DNA of 64,000 nucleotides from the NCBI RefSeq assembly GCF_027941775.1, contig NZ_CP115917.1:852501-916500 (forward strand). The letters are read 5' to 3'. Shown here piece by piece: positions 34,025 to 43,406 of the stretch (position 1 is the first letter of the stretch; each line of letters starts with the position of its first letter). Position numbers and translations under genes: made by a program. The notes under the pieces were generated by a model, which was not told the DNA's origin, did not search any database, and saw only the letters and a program-made list of their open reading frames with translations. This stretch comes from Tenacibaculum pacificus. Its GTDB lineage: Bacteria > Bacteroidota > Bacteroidia > Flavobacteriales > Flavobacteriaceae.

Positions 34025-34687
34025 TTATTCAATAATAATTCCATCTTTCATTGTTAAAGTGCGGTCTGCCATTTCGGCTAATTCTTTGTTGTGTGTGACC
34101 AAAACAAATGTTTGTCCGAATTTATCACGAAGTTCAAAAAATAATTTATGTAAATTTTCTGCAGATGTAGAATCTAAATTTCCAGAAGGTTCATCAGCAA
34201 AAATAACAGCTGGTTCGTTAATTAAAGCTCTTGCAACGGCAACACGTTGTTGTTCTCCACCAGAAAGTTCGTTTGGTTTGTGGCTTTCTCTGTGTGATAA
34301 TCCTAAGAAAGATAATAATTCTTTGGCTCTTTTTTCGGTTTCATTTTTTGATTTCCCACCGATAAAAGCAGGGATACATACGTTTTCGAGTGCCGTAAAT
34401 TCAGGTAATAATTGATGAAATTGAAAAATGAATCCAATGTGTTTATTTCTAAAAGAAGAAATTTCTTTATCACTTAAACCTTTTACAGAAATGTTATTTA
34501 GCAGTAAATCACGGTTTTGAGTTTTTTGGGCAGTATCTAAAGTACCCAAAATTTGAAGTAATGTTGTTTTTCCTGCTCCAGAAGGACCAACAATAGCAAC
34601 AATTTCTCCTTTTTTAATATGAAGATTTACTCCTTTTAAAATTTCAACATCACCATAGTATTTATGGATATTTTTAGCAACAATCAT
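34025..34687 (-). CDS. ABC transporter ATP-binding protein (LolD-like)
   Basis: This 220-residue ABC ATPase has Walker [10 protein letters not shown] (~34-42), a Q-loop in [18 protein letters not shown], signature [15 protein letters not shown] (~140) and Walker [14 protein letters not shown]. The MacB/LolD-type spacing and HQLLPEFTA point to lipoprotein release (LolCDE), but the permease genes are not nearby, so a different MacB-like partner is possible. Confidence 0.88.
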   Translation of the reverse strand: MIVAKNIHKYYGDVEILKGVNLHIKKGEIVAIVGPSGAGKTTLLQILGTLDTAQKTQNRDLLLNNISVKGLSDKEISSFRNKHIGFIFQFHQLLPEFTALENVCIPAFIGGKSKNETEKRAKELLSFLGLSHRESHKPNELSGGEQQRVAVARALINEPAVIFADEPSGNLDSTSAENLHKLFFELRDKFGQTFVLVTHNKELAEMADRTLTMKDGIIIE

Positions 34688-34778
34688 AGTTTTATTTTCA
34701 ATGTAACGAATGTATAAAAAAGAAATCAGATAGTCTTTTTAAAGAGTATCTGATTTCAAAATATAGGTAAAGTTAGTT

Positions 34779-37244
34779 TTAAATTAATTTTTTGATATTA
34801 TTATAATCAATAAAATAAACTAATCGAACGGAAAATGTATGTCGATTTGATTCTTTTAAAAGTGATTCTAAATTTTCTGAGAAATTTTGAGTAGCAATAT
34901 CTGTATCATTAGAAATTGTATTTCTGTAAAAAGCAGTTAATTGACTACCTGGCGCAAATTGCCATAAATAATTGACATCAACATTCCAACTATTAAAATT
35001 TGTATGATGAATATCAGTATACTTACTTTCGATTAATTCTCCATTATTTTTATTTAAAGAGTAAAATTGGTCATGATAAGGAACTTTACTCCAATTATGT
35101 CTGAAAGATAAAGAAAGTGTCGATTTTGTATTAAAACTATATTTTCCTGTTAAAGAATTATTGAAGGTACTCCAATCTCTTTGACCAAAGATAATGTCAT
35201 CTAAAAAAGGAGAAAGTTCAGGGTTTTCATCGATATCTTCTTGATTGATTTCATTTACAAAACCTTGCCCGTTATTAGTGTGTCCATATCTAAAAGCATA
35301 AACTAAAGAAAATTGATTATTAAAACGATATCTTGGAGAGATTTTAAAGCCATAATTTTCTTTTGGATTATTTTTGAAAAAAGAATACCTCCAGTCATAA
35401 TCAATAGCAAATTTATTTCTGTAATCTGTAGACCCCCAATGACTAATACGTATTCTTTGTGGTCTTTTAAAGTGAACTCCACTTGTTGTACCTTGTCTAG
35501 GTTCGTTAAAATCTTTTCTAGTGCTATTATAATTTATACGTCCTCCAAAATCAAAACGTTTTATAGTTTGCGCACGAAAAGATATATTGGTATTAGTACC
35601 TGTATAAGTATTTGGTTTATGTAAAAAATTAACATTGTAAGATAGATTTACTCTATAGTTATTAAACATACCTTTTGGTTTTAATACACGATACTCTGTA
35701 AAGCCATATATTGCTTGTTCATTATTACTAAAAAGAATACCCATATCGTTAGGATTAAAATCTTTGTTTTTTAAGTTGTACCCAATTTCACCTCTCCAGT
35801 TCCCAGATTGCTTACCAATACTTGTATCAAAAGTATAACCTGTATTAGGGGCATCTTCATCATCATAAATATTACTCATTTTAAGAGAGCCATCTATATT
35901 ATAAGTACTGCTTTTATTTTCTAAATGCCAAAGTAAACCTGTAACATTTGCATCTCTAAATCTTCCATCTCTAGTAACGTTTGTATTGATTAAAGTTACA
36001 GATGAATTTTGATTGAATTGCTGATCTAAAACTAAAATGTTATAATTAGAAAGTGGATTGATTATTTCCTTTCTAACTTCTTTTGTTGAGTTATTTTTAA
36101 TGATAGCTTCTGTTTTACTAGTAACAGCATTAAAAAAACCGATACCTAAACCTTTTTTTGTTCTCCCAGAAATTTTTATAGCATTTAGCATTTGTACTTT
36201 TTCAGGCGAATCAATTAGTGTTTCTGTATCGTCATTTACAGAAGCATCATTTATTGGAGCACCTCCAATTCTACGAGAATAAAATAAGCGTCCTTTTGAA
36301 AAAAGTTCTGTTCCTTCTGTAAAAAATTGTCTTTGCTCTGAAAATTGTTGTTCAAAAGGACCTAAATTTAAGGTAACATTATCAAAAGCTGTTTGCCCAA
36401 AATCAGGAATTAAAGTAGCATCTAAAGTAAAATTTTCGGTAAGTCCATATTTTAAATCCATACCAACACTCCAATCAAAATCTGTTTTTCCTTCAAAAGA
36501 AGTTGTTGTTGCTGATGCATATGGGTAAAAATTTAAACGAGTAGGAGGTGTTATATTTTTAAAGTCTTCGACTAAACCGTCGTATTGTGTCCAGTTTCCT
36601 TGTGTATTATCAATAGGATTCCAAGTAAAACGGGCATTTAAATTTTTTATTTCTCGATGAAAATTAACTCCCCAAGATTGTATAGGACTATTTGAAAAAC
36701 GTAACGCACGATACGGTATTTTCATTTCTACAGACCAATTATCGTTATTTATTTTAACAGCACTTCGCCAAACAGCATTCCAATTAAAGTCTTCATTACC
36801 TGTAGATACTTTCGAATCTGCCTGAACTCCTGAAGCTGTAACAATAAACATAGTTGGATTTTGTCCATCATCATTTGGATTAATCATCAATTGAAAAAAA
36901 TCAGAATTACCAACAACATCTCTATTGTTAAATTCAGCAGGTATTTTAGATGGATTTGGAGTATACATTAAAGCACTTACATAAATAGCGTCATTATCAT
37001 ATACTAATTTAACTTCTGTTTTATGAGTACTTGGTTCGTTTTGTCCGTTTGTAGGACGTAACATTACAAAATCTTTAGCAATAGGAACTGTTTCCCATAT
37101 TGATTCGTCTATAATTCCATCAATAACAGGCGGAGTTTTTATACGAGTTGCAGTTATTTTTTTTCTGTTTTTATTAATTTCTTGAGCTACAACTCCTTTA
37201 GATATAAATAGTATTAAAATTAGTAATGTTGTGGTTTTATACAT
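34779..37244 (-). CDS. DUF5916 outer-membrane protein with family 9-like carbohydrate-binding domain
   Basis: This 821-residue exported protein has a signal peptide (MYKTTTLLILILFISKGVVAQ). A CBM9-like domain (TPPVIDGIIDESIWETV, VKLVYDNDAIYVSALMY, IPYRALRFSN) spans about residues 40-230. The rest is a long beta-barrel-like region rich in aromatic/polar alternation (FGQTAFDNVTLNLGPFEQQF, REFFTEG-type FFTEGTELFSKG) ending in SVRLVYFIDYN. Family members are abundant in Bacteroidota and their function is unknown; transport or glycan-related roles are guesses. Confidence 0.88.
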   Translation of the reverse strand: MYKTTTLLILILFISKGVVAQEINKNRKKITATRIKTPPVIDGIIDESIWETVPIAKDFVMLRPTNGQNEPSTHKTEVKLVYDNDAIYVSALMYTPNPSKIPAEFNNRDVVGNSDFFQLMINPNDDGQNPTMFIVTASGVQADSKVSTGNEDFNWNAVWRSAVKINNDNWSVEMKIPYRALRFSNSPIQSWGVNFHREIKNLNARFTWNPIDNTQGNWTQYDGLVEDFKNITPPTRLNFYPYASATTTSFEGKTDFDWSVGMDLKYGLTENFTLDATLIPDFGQTAFDNVTLNLGPFEQQFSEQRQFFTEGTELFSKGRLFYSRRIGGAPINDASVNDDTETLIDSPEKVQMLNAIKISGRTKKGLGIGFFNAVTSKTEAIIKNNSTKEVRKEIINPLSNYNILVLDQQFNQNSSVTLINTNVTRDGRFRDANVTGLLWHLENKSSTYNIDGSLKMSNIYDDEDAPNTGYTFDTSIGKQSGNWRGEIGYNLKNKDFNPNDMGILFSNNEQAIYGFTEYRVLKPKGMFNNYRVNLSYNVNFLHKPNTYTGTNTNISFRAQTIKRFDFGGRINYNSTRKDFNEPRQGTTSGVHFKRPQRIRISHWGSTDYRNKFAIDYDWRYSFFKNNPKENYGFKISPRYRFNNQFSLVYAFRYGHTNNGQGFVNEINQEDIDENPELSPFLDDIIFGQRDWSTFNNSLTGKYSFNTKSTLSLSFRHNWSKVPYHDQFYSLNKNNGELIESKYTDIHHTNFNSWNVDVNYLWQFAPGSQLTAFYRNTISNDTDIATQNFSENLESLLKESNRHTFSVRLVYFIDYNNIKKLI

Positions 37245-37440
37245 AGTTGATAGTTAGCTTATATTTATTTGTAAAAATATTTATGATTTATACTTTTAAA
37301 TCACAAATTAATGTTAATTACATAAAAAGACATGTTAATATAAAATATGTTACAATTAATGGAAAATAAAATTAAAAATAAAAGTTATAAGAAATTAGTA
37401 ATAATTATTATAAATAGTAATGTATTATAAATTGAATTTG

Positions 37441-37448
37441 TATTTTTG
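37441..37448 (+). promoter_or_regulatory. Possible -7 element of sucC
   Basis: TATTTTTG matches TAnnTTTG 25 bases before the chosen start; no clear TTTG -33 element is found at the right distance. Confidence 0.4.
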
Positions 37449-37472
37449 TTCGACTTTAAAAATTCATATCTA

Positions 37473-38669
37473 ATGAACTTACACGAATATCAAGGTAAAG
37501 AAATATTAAACAGTTTTGGGGTTCGTATTCAACGAGGAATTGTTGCAAATACACCAGAAGAAGCTGTTACGGCAGCAAAGCAATTAACTGAAGAAACCGG
37601 TACAGGTTGGCACGTAATTAAAGCACAAGTACACGCAGGTGGTCGTGGAAAAGGTGGTGGAGTTAAGTTGGCTAAAAACTTAGAAGACGTAAAAAGTATT
37701 TCTAATGATATTTTAGGAATGATGTTAATTACTCCTCAAACTTCAGCAGAAGGTAAATTAGTAAACCAAGTTTTAATATGCGAAGATGTATATTATCCTG
37801 GAACTAGTGAACCAGATGAATTTTACATGTCGGTTTTATTAAATCGTGCAACTGGTAGAAACATGATTATGTACTCTACAGAAGGTGGTATGGATATTGA
37901 AACTGTAGCAGAAGAAACTCCTCATTTAATTTTTACAGAAGAAGTAGATCCTGCTTTAGGGTTAATGCCTTTTCAAGCTCGTAAAATAGCTTTTAACTTA
38001 GGTTTAACTGGTGGTGCTTTAAAAGAAATGGTAAAGTTTGCTAGTGCTTTATATACTGCATACATCAAATCTGATTCAGCAATGTTTGAAATCAACCCTG
38101 TGTTAAAAACATCTGATGATAAAATAATGGCTGTTGATGCTAAAGTTACTTTAGATGAAAATGCTTTATATCGTCATAAAGATTATGCTGCAATGAGAGA
38201 TATTCGTGAAGAAAATCCTATTGAAGTAGAAGCTAAAGCTGCAGGTTTAAACTATGTAGATTTAGATGGAAATGTTGGATGTATGGTAAACGGAGCTGGT
38301 TTAGCAATGGGAACTATGGATTTAATTAAACAAGCAGGTGGTGAACCAGCTAACTTTTTAGATGTTGGTGGTACTGCTGATGCTGAACGTGTTGAAAAAG
38401 CTTTTGGAATTATCTTAAAAGATACTAACGTAAAAGCTATTTTAGTAAACATTTTTGGAGGAATCGTTCGTTGTGATCGTGTTGCTCAAGGTGTTGTAGA
38501 TGCTTACAAAAGTATGGGAGACAGAATTAATGTGCCTATTATTTGTCGTTTACAAGGAACTAATGCTAAAGAAGCTAAAGAATTAATTGATAACAGTGGA
38601 ATGGAAATTATTTCAGCTACTGAATTTCAAGAAGCTGCTGATAAAGTTGCAGAAGTTTTAAAAGCTTAA
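37473..38669 (+). CDS. sucC: Succinate-CoA ligase, beta subunit
   Basis: The product has 398 residues from [12 protein letters not shown], the universal start of the family; an upstream TTG would add nine poorly fitting residues. It is the ATP-grasp subunit of the TCA-cycle succinyl-CoA synthetase. Key segments are [21 protein letters not shown] (~43-63), [31 protein letters not shown] (~255) and [13 protein letters not shown]. sucD is not adjacent, as is common in Bacteroidota. A strong terminator follows. Confidence 0.97.
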   Translation: MNLHEYQGKEILNSFGVRIQRGIVANTPEEAVTAAKQLTEETGTGWHVIKAQVHAGGRGKGGGVKLAKNLEDVKSISNDILGMMLITPQTSAEGKLVNQVLICEDVYYPGTSEPDEFYMSVLLNRATGRNMIMYSTEGGMDIETVAEETPHLIFTEEVDPALGLMPFQARKIAFNLGLTGGALKEMVKFASALYTAYIKSDSAMFEINPVLKTSDDKIMAVDAKVTLDENALYRHKDYAAMRDIREENPIEVEAKAAGLNYVDLDGNVGCMVNGAGLAMGTMDLIKQAGGEPANFLDVGGTADAERVEKAFGIILKDTNVKAILVNIFGGIVRCDRVAQGVVDAYKSMGDRINVPIICRLQGTNAKEAKELIDNSGMEIISATEFQEAADKVAEVLKA

Positions 38670-38717
38670 TTTTTATTTGCTATTAGCAATGTAAATTAAT
38701 TCTTACTTAAATATTTA

Positions 38718-38746
38718 AAGCCTACTTTTTAAAGTAGGCTTTTTTT
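38718..38746 (+). terminator. Terminator of sucC
   Basis: AAAGCCTACTTT pairs perfectly with AAAGTAGGCTTT around a 2-base loop, then a T tract. Confidence 0.92.
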
Positions 38747-38890
38747 ATTGTCTATTTTTTAACTATTGACATACTTCTTTACAATATTACTGATGTTACC
38801 GTCTTCTTTTTATCTGATTATAGTAAATTTTATATTTTGTCTAAATTATTGTTTTACAGTTTTTTATGCTTTTTGATTTGATTAACATTT
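38747..38890. other. AT-rich intergenic stretch, nothing recognised
   Basis: This part of the 380-base gap between sucC and the first secreted paralogue holds no ORF, hairpin or repeat that I recognise. The promoter module of the next gene begins just after it. Confidence 0.6.
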
Positions 38891-38894
38891 AAGG

Positions 38895-38987
38895 TGCTTT
38901 TGAGTAACCGTTTAATGAGTTTTTGTTAAGTGTTAACTAACATTAAAACAGTTGTTTAGTAGTATGTTTGTAGTGGTTTGCAAACCG
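38895..38987 (+). promoter_or_regulatory. Promoter and palindrome module, paralogue 1
   Basis: TATGTTTG (38963-38970) fits the -7 consensus. Four bases on is the perfect 12-bp palindrome GGTTTGCAAACC (38975-38986), which would overlap the transcription start. Upstream, a stretch with GTTAAnnGTTAnCTAACATTA and ACAGTT is also shared with the module at 39728-39819. The palindrome may be an operator or a 5' RNA hairpin. Confidence 0.65.
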
Positions 38988-39051
38988 AATAATAGAAAAT
39001 AAAAAATATAAAGAAAACAAAATTGGGTTAACTACCTTATTAAACAAAACT

Positions 39052-39396
39052 ATGAAAACAATTAAATTTTTATTAGTCGTACTTTTTTTATCAGTAAATG
39101 TATTAGTTGTTAGTGCTACAAATCCTTCGGATAAAAAAGAAGATTTAGCAAGAATAAACAAGGAAGTTCAAAAATTATTAAAAAACCCTAAATTTCAATT
39201 AAAATCTAATATATCTGTAATTGTTAAATTGACAGTAAATAGTAAAAATGAAATTATTGTATTATCGGTAAATTCAAAAAATGAAAATAATAGTATAGAA
39301 AATTATATTAAATCAAGTTTAAATTACAGAAAAATAGCAGAAAAAGTTAATACAGAAGTTTATAGTTTACCTGTTAAATTAGTAGCACCAAAGTAA
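39052..39396 (+). CDS. Secreted protein of unknown function, paralogue 1
   Basis: This 114-residue protein has a signal peptide (about 1-22, ending VVSATN). The mature part begins NPSDKKEDLARINKEVQKLL and has a beta-rich segment SVIVKLTVNSKNEIIVLSV followed by IENYIKSSLNYRKI. The last part loosely resembles a TonB C-terminal type alpha/beta fold, but without the periplasmic linker or membrane anchor, so no function is assigned. It is closely related to the gene at 39919, and both share upstream regulatory sequence and the sequence just before the start codon. Confidence 0.8.
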   Translation: MKTIKFLLVVLFLSVNVLVVSATNPSDKKEDLARINKEVQKLLKNPKFQLKSNISVIVKLTVNSKNEIIVLSVNSKNENNSIENYIKSSLNYRKIAEKVNTEVYSLPVKLVAPK

Positions 39397-39416
39397 GTAG
39401 TTTTTTTAATAGTAAG

Positions 39417-39448
39417 GGGCTTTTATGATTTTCATAAAAGCCTTTTTT
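39417..39448 (+). terminator. Terminator of paralogue 1
   Basis: GGCTTTTATGA pairs with TCATAAAAGCC around TTT, followed by a T tract. Confidence 0.88.
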
Positions 39449-39727
39449 GTTTTTTAAAAAAGATAGAAGTATTTTGATAGAGAGATTAATTACTTAATTC
39501 AAAAACTTTTTTTATTTGAAAAATGTAAAATTTACTAGGATATCTGTAATGTAAATTTATGGTTAAGATGTTTTTTAACTAAAAATAAGTCTTATAATTA
39601 TATATCTGTTAATCATTTTAAGTTATTGTTTGTAAGATGTGTATTCTTAATTATCTTTTATTGTGAAAATCTTTTTTTTAGTAAGTTGTTGTTAATTAGT
39701 GTTTAAAGTTGTTTTCTAGAGGTTTGT
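39449..39727. other. AT-rich intergenic stretch, nothing recognised
   Basis: This is the bulk of the 520-base gap between the two paralogues. It holds no open reading frame of note, no repeat and no convincing hairpin. Confidence 0.6.
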
Positions 39728-39819
39728 ATTTTTAGATAACTTTTTTATGAGCTTATGTTAAAGGTTATCTAACATTACAACAGTTATTTCAATGTAAGTT
39801 TGTAGTGGTTTGCAAACCG
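39728..39819 (+). promoter_or_regulatory. Promoter and palindrome module, paralogue 2
   Basis: TAAGTTTG (39795-39802) is followed four bases later by GGTTTGCAAACC (39807-39818), exactly as in the module at 38963. The upstream TTAAAGGTTATCTAACATTA and CAACAGTT match the first module with scattered changes. The leader to the start codon is about 35 bases longer than in paralogue 1. Confidence 0.65.
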
Positions 39820-39918
39820 AGTAACATTTGATATTTTATTAGCTATAATAGTTGATGAAAAATAAAAAATTATAAAGAAAAACAAACAATTTGGTTAAAT
39901 ACCTTATTAAACAAGATT

Positions 39919-40260
39919 ATGAAAACAATTAAATTTTTATTAGTAGCACTTTTTTTAACATTAAATACATTTGCTAACACTACAAATCCTTCAGATAAAA
40001 AAGAAGAATTAGTATTAATAAACAAAGAGGTTCATAAATTATTAAAGAATCCTAAATTTCAATTGAAATCAAGCGTATCTGTTATTGTTAAGTTGACAGT
40101 AAATAGTAAAAATGAAATGATTGTATTATCAGTAAATTCAAAAGAAGATAATGAAATTATAGAAAATTATATCAAAAATAGCTTAAATTATAAAAAAATA
40201 GCAGGGAAAGTTACCTCTGAGGTGTATAATTTACCAGTTACTTTAGTTGTATCTAAATAA
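39919..40260 (+). CDS. Secreted protein of unknown function, paralogue 2
   Basis: This 113-residue protein is homologous to the gene at 39052 along its whole length: signal peptide ending NTFANT, NPSDKKEELVLINKEVHKLL, KFQLKSSVSVIVKLTVNSKN and SLNYKKIAGKV. It differs mainly in the signal region and the middle linker. The conserved C-terminal half suggests both are functional. A strong terminator follows. Confidence 0.8.
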   Translation: MKTIKFLLVALFLTLNTFANTTNPSDKKEELVLINKEVHKLLKNPKFQLKSSVSVIVKLTVNSKNEMIVLSVNSKEDNEIIENYIKNSLNYKKIAGKVTSEVYNLPVTLVVSK

Positions 40261-40286
40261 TTTTAAAAAAATAAACTTATTTTATT

Positions 40287-40325
40287 AAAAGGCTTCTATG
40301 AATATTATAGAAGCCTTTTTTTGTT
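40287..40325. terminator. Terminator between paralogue 2 and lipoprotein gene
   Basis: AAAAGGCTTCTAT pairs with ATAGAAGCCTTTT around a 7-base loop; A and T runs on both sides allow use in either direction. Confidence 0.88.
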
Positions 40326-40345
40326 TTAAAAAATTATAAAACTAA

Positions 40346-41329
40346 TTATTTGGGCTTAACAATATATAAACCATCACTTTTACTTTCGTATTGGTTTGAA
40401 GGATAAGAACAGTCTATAAATGAGACTTCTGTTTTTGTCTTAAATTTTTCAGGAATATTATAATGACTTACATATCGTTTAGATTTAAAAAATATAAAAG
40501 GGTATTTACTAGCACTTTCTTTAAACCTAATATATTCATTTCTTTTTTTGAATTTATAGTACTCAATTCCAAAATGCTGAGAAATTATTGAAGTATATGT
40601 AAATGTTTCAGAAATGCCTCTTTTTTTAAATGAAATTTTCTTTATTTTTTGGTTTAAGTATTTTATTTTATCTTCAGGATAATATCTTTCTTCGCTCCAA
40701 TCTGAATATCTATAGGATTTTAAATCTTTTAGATAGATTAACTTTCTGTATTTTGCAGGATATCCTTTTAATGTTTTTTCAGTGATATGTTCGCCGTCTA
40801 AATAAGGTCCGTTAAGTGTACGAAAAAGAATCCAACCTTCTTTAATTTTTAAATAGATTTTATCATCATTTCCATAAATAACGGTAGTTGCTTTATTGTA
40901 ATATTCTTCAAATAATAAAAACCAGTTATGTTTATCAGGATTTATCTTTTTATAATATTGAATCATTTGTAATCTATCTTTAGATAGGTCACATATCGTA
41001 CTGTCTGTAAATACATAATGTGTTTTGTAAGCTAAATTTCCAGAAGGATGCGGTATTTTTATTTTTATATCTCCCTTATAATCTATTTTTATTTTATTGT
41101 ATGAATCATCTATAATAAAATAATTATTGATTGTATCATAGGTAATAAATGAATAATTATATTCTGAAATTCTGTTTACAACATAATTTTTAGAACTAAT
41201 ATTATTGCTTAAATATTTGTAATCACTTTTATTTAATACAAATGCGGGAATTAAATTAATATCGGTGCATTGTTGTACTAAAAATAGAAATGTAATTATT
41301 AGAAATATTTTTTTTTTATGCTTTTTCAT
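40346..41329 (-). CDS. Hypothetical exported protein, possible lipoprotein
   Basis: This 327-residue protein has a basic N-terminus (MKKHKKK), a hydrophobic stretch and FLVQQC at about residues 16-21, a weak lipobox. The remainder is rich in Lys, Tyr and Ile with beta-type patterning (NYFIIDDSYNKIKIDYKGDIKIKIP). I recognise no family. It ends close to the paralogue pair on the opposite strand and lies 19 bases downstream of uvrB, so it may be co-transcribed with uvrB. Confidence 0.7.
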   Translation of the reverse strand: MKKHKKKIFLIITFLFLVQQCTDINLIPAFVLNKSDYKYLSNNISSKNYVVNRISEYNYSFITYDTINNYFIIDDSYNKIKIDYKGDIKIKIPHPSGNLAYKTHYVFTDSTICDLSKDRLQMIQYYKKINPDKHNWFLLFEEYYNKATTVIYGNDDKIYLKIKEGWILFRTLNGPYLDGEHITEKTLKGYPAKYRKLIYLKDLKSYRYSDWSEERYYPEDKIKYLNQKIKKISFKKRGISETFTYTSIISQHFGIEYYKFKKRNEYIRFKESASKYPFIFFKSKRYVSHYNIPEKFKTKTEVSFIDCSYPSNQYESKSDGLYIVKPK

Positions 41330-41348
41330 TTATTATTAGCCGGATTTT

Positions 41349-43343
41349 TTATGATTCCAAGTTTTTTCTTAAAATAGCAATTTCATCACGTAGTTTAGCT
41401 GCTACCATAAAATCTAAAGATTTGGCAGCTTCTTCCATTTGTTTTCGTTTAGCTCTAATTCGTTTTTCTATTTCTTCTTTGGGTAAGTACCCTAAGTCTT
41501 GTGCTGCTACTTTTTGAATAGCATTATCATAATGAAAAGAAGTAATAGTATCTTGAGAAAGTGTATTATCTAACTTTTTATTTATTTGAGTTGGTGTAAT
41601 TCCGTTAGCAGTATTGTAATTTATTTGTTTTTCTCTTCTATAATTAGTTTCATCCATAGTACGTTTCATACTATTGGTAATTTTATCAGCATATAAAATA
41701 GCACGTCCATTTACGTTTCTTGCAGCTCTACCAACAGTTTGAGTGATAGAACGATGACTACGTAAAAAACCTTCTTTATCGGCATCTAAAATAGCTACTA
41801 AAGATACTTCAGGTAAATCTAAACCTTCACGTAATAAATTTACACCAATTAAAACATCAAACAAACCTCTTCGTAAATCTTGCATTATTTGCACACGTTC
41901 TAAAGTATCTACATCAGAATGAATATAACGACAACGAACTTGAATTCGGGTTAAATATTTGGCTAATTCTTCCGCCATTCGTTTTGTTAAGGTAGTAACT
42001 AAGGTACGTTCATCTTTTTCTACACGAATTTGAATTTCTTCAATTAAATCATCAATTTGATTTTCACTCGGACGAACCTCAATTATAGGATCTAATAAAC
42101 CTGTTGGACGAATTACTTGCTCAATAAAAACGCCTTCGGTTTTCTGTAATTCATAATCGGCAGGCGTTGCCGATACATAAATTACTTGATTTTGTAACTC
42201 TTCAAATTCCTCAAATTTTAAAGGACGATTATCCATCGCCGCAGGTAAGCGAAAACCATATTCAACAAGATTTACTTTTCTACTTTTATCGCCTCCATAC
42301 ATGGCGTGAGTTTGTGGAATCGTAACATGGCTTTCATCGATAACCATTAAATAATCATCAGGAAAATAATCTAGTAAACAAAACGGACGTGTACCAGGAT
42401 CTCTACCGTCTAAATATCTAGAATAATTTTCGATACCAGAACAATAGCCTAATTCACGAATCATTTCTAAATCAAATTCGGTTCGTTCTAATAAGCGTTT
42501 TGCTTCTAAATGTTTGCCGATTTCTTTAAAATAATCTACCTGTATTACCATATCATCTTGTATTTTATGAATGGCATTTTGTAAAACATCAGGAGAAGTA
42601 ACAAAAAGATTTGCAGGATAAATTGTTAGTTCGTTTAATTTTTCAATTATTTTATTTCCTTCGATTTCAAAAGTTTCAATTTCTTCAATTTCATCACCAA
42701 AAAAATGAATACGATAACCGCTATCGCCATATGATGGATAAATAGTTACAACATCTCCTTTTACTTTAAAAGTTCCACTTTTTATTTCTGTTTCTGTTCG
42801 AGAATATAAACTTGTAACTAATAGATGTAAAAATTTGGTACGTGAAATTTGTTGATCGACTTTTATCGGAATAACATTTTTTTTGAATTCATTCGGATTC
42901 CCAATACCATATAAACAAGAAACAGAAGCAATAACGATAATATCTCTACGACCAGAAAGTAAGGAAGAAGATGTGCTAATTCGTAGACGTTCTATTTCAT
43001 CATTGATTGATAAATCTTTTTCGATAAAAGTACCCGTAACAGGAATATATGCTTCTGGTTGATAATAATCATAATAAGAAACAAAATATTCGACAGCATT
43101 ATTAGGGAAAAATTGCTTGAATTCTGAATATAATTGAGCCGCTAAAGTTTTATTATGGGCTAATATTAGAGTAGGTCGGTTAACTTCAGCAACTACATTT
43201 GCTACTGTAAAGGTTTTACCAGAACCTGTAACACCTAATAATGTTTGATATTTTTCAGCGGTATTTAATCCGTTTACTAATTGTTTTATAGCTGTTGGTT
43301 GATCGCCAGTTGGTTTAAAATCGGAGTGTAATTCAAAATTCAT
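41349..43343 (-). CDS. uvrB: Excinuclease ABC subunit B
   Basis: This 664-residue helicase-like protein performs damage verification in nucleotide excision repair. Walker A is LLGVTGSGKT (~36-45). The beta-hairpin region reads YYDYYQPEAYIP, DESH is the motif II box, and ATPADYE is motif III. The C-terminal helicase motifs are VGVNLLREGLDLPEV-like GVNLLREGLDLPEVSLVAIL and QTVGRAARN. A UVR domain (AAKSLDFMVAAKLRDEI) closes the protein. Length is normal for UvrB. Confidence 0.98.
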   Translation of the reverse strand: MNFELHSDFKPTGDQPTAIKQLVNGLNTAEKYQTLLGVTGSGKTFTVANVVAEVNRPTLILAHNKTLAAQLYSEFKQFFPNNAVEYFVSYYDYYQPEAYIPVTGTFIEKDLSINDEIERLRISTSSSLLSGRRDIIVIASVSCLYGIGNPNEFKKNVIPIKVDQQISRTKFLHLLVTSLYSRTETEIKSGTFKVKGDVVTIYPSYGDSGYRIHFFGDEIEEIETFEIEGNKIIEKLNELTIYPANLFVTSPDVLQNAIHKIQDDMVIQVDYFKEIGKHLEAKRLLERTEFDLEMIRELGYCSGIENYSRYLDGRDPGTRPFCLLDYFPDDYLMVIDESHVTIPQTHAMYGGDKSRKVNLVEYGFRLPAAMDNRPLKFEEFEELQNQVIYVSATPADYELQKTEGVFIEQVIRPTGLLDPIIEVRPSENQIDDLIEEIQIRVEKDERTLVTTLTKRMAEELAKYLTRIQVRCRYIHSDVDTLERVQIMQDLRRGLFDVLIGVNLLREGLDLPEVSLVAILDADKEGFLRSHRSITQTVGRAARNVNGRAILYADKITNSMKRTMDETNYRREKQINYNTANGITPTQINKKLDNTLSQDTITSFHYDNAIQKVAAQDLGYLPKEEIEKRIRAKRKQMEEAAKSLDFMVAAKLRDEIAILRKNLES

Positions 43344-43351
43344 ATAACAAA

Positions 43352-43386
43352 AATACGGATAGTTTGTCTTAAAAACTATCCGTATT
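43352..43386 (-). terminator. Terminator between the T9SS protein gene and uvrB
   Basis: AATACGGATAGTTT (43352-43365) and AAACTATCCGTATT (43373-43386) form a perfect 14-bp stem; on the minus strand it is followed by TTTTG. It lies in the 63-base gap before uvrB, whose promoter must overlap it. Confidence 0.85.
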
Positions 43387-43406
43387 AAATAAGTATAAAA
43401 AGTGTT

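Noticed and set aside
34059..34415. A 118-codon plus-strand ORF opposite the LolD-like gene
   Set aside because: It lies entirely antisense to a well-conserved ABC ATPase and has no independent support.
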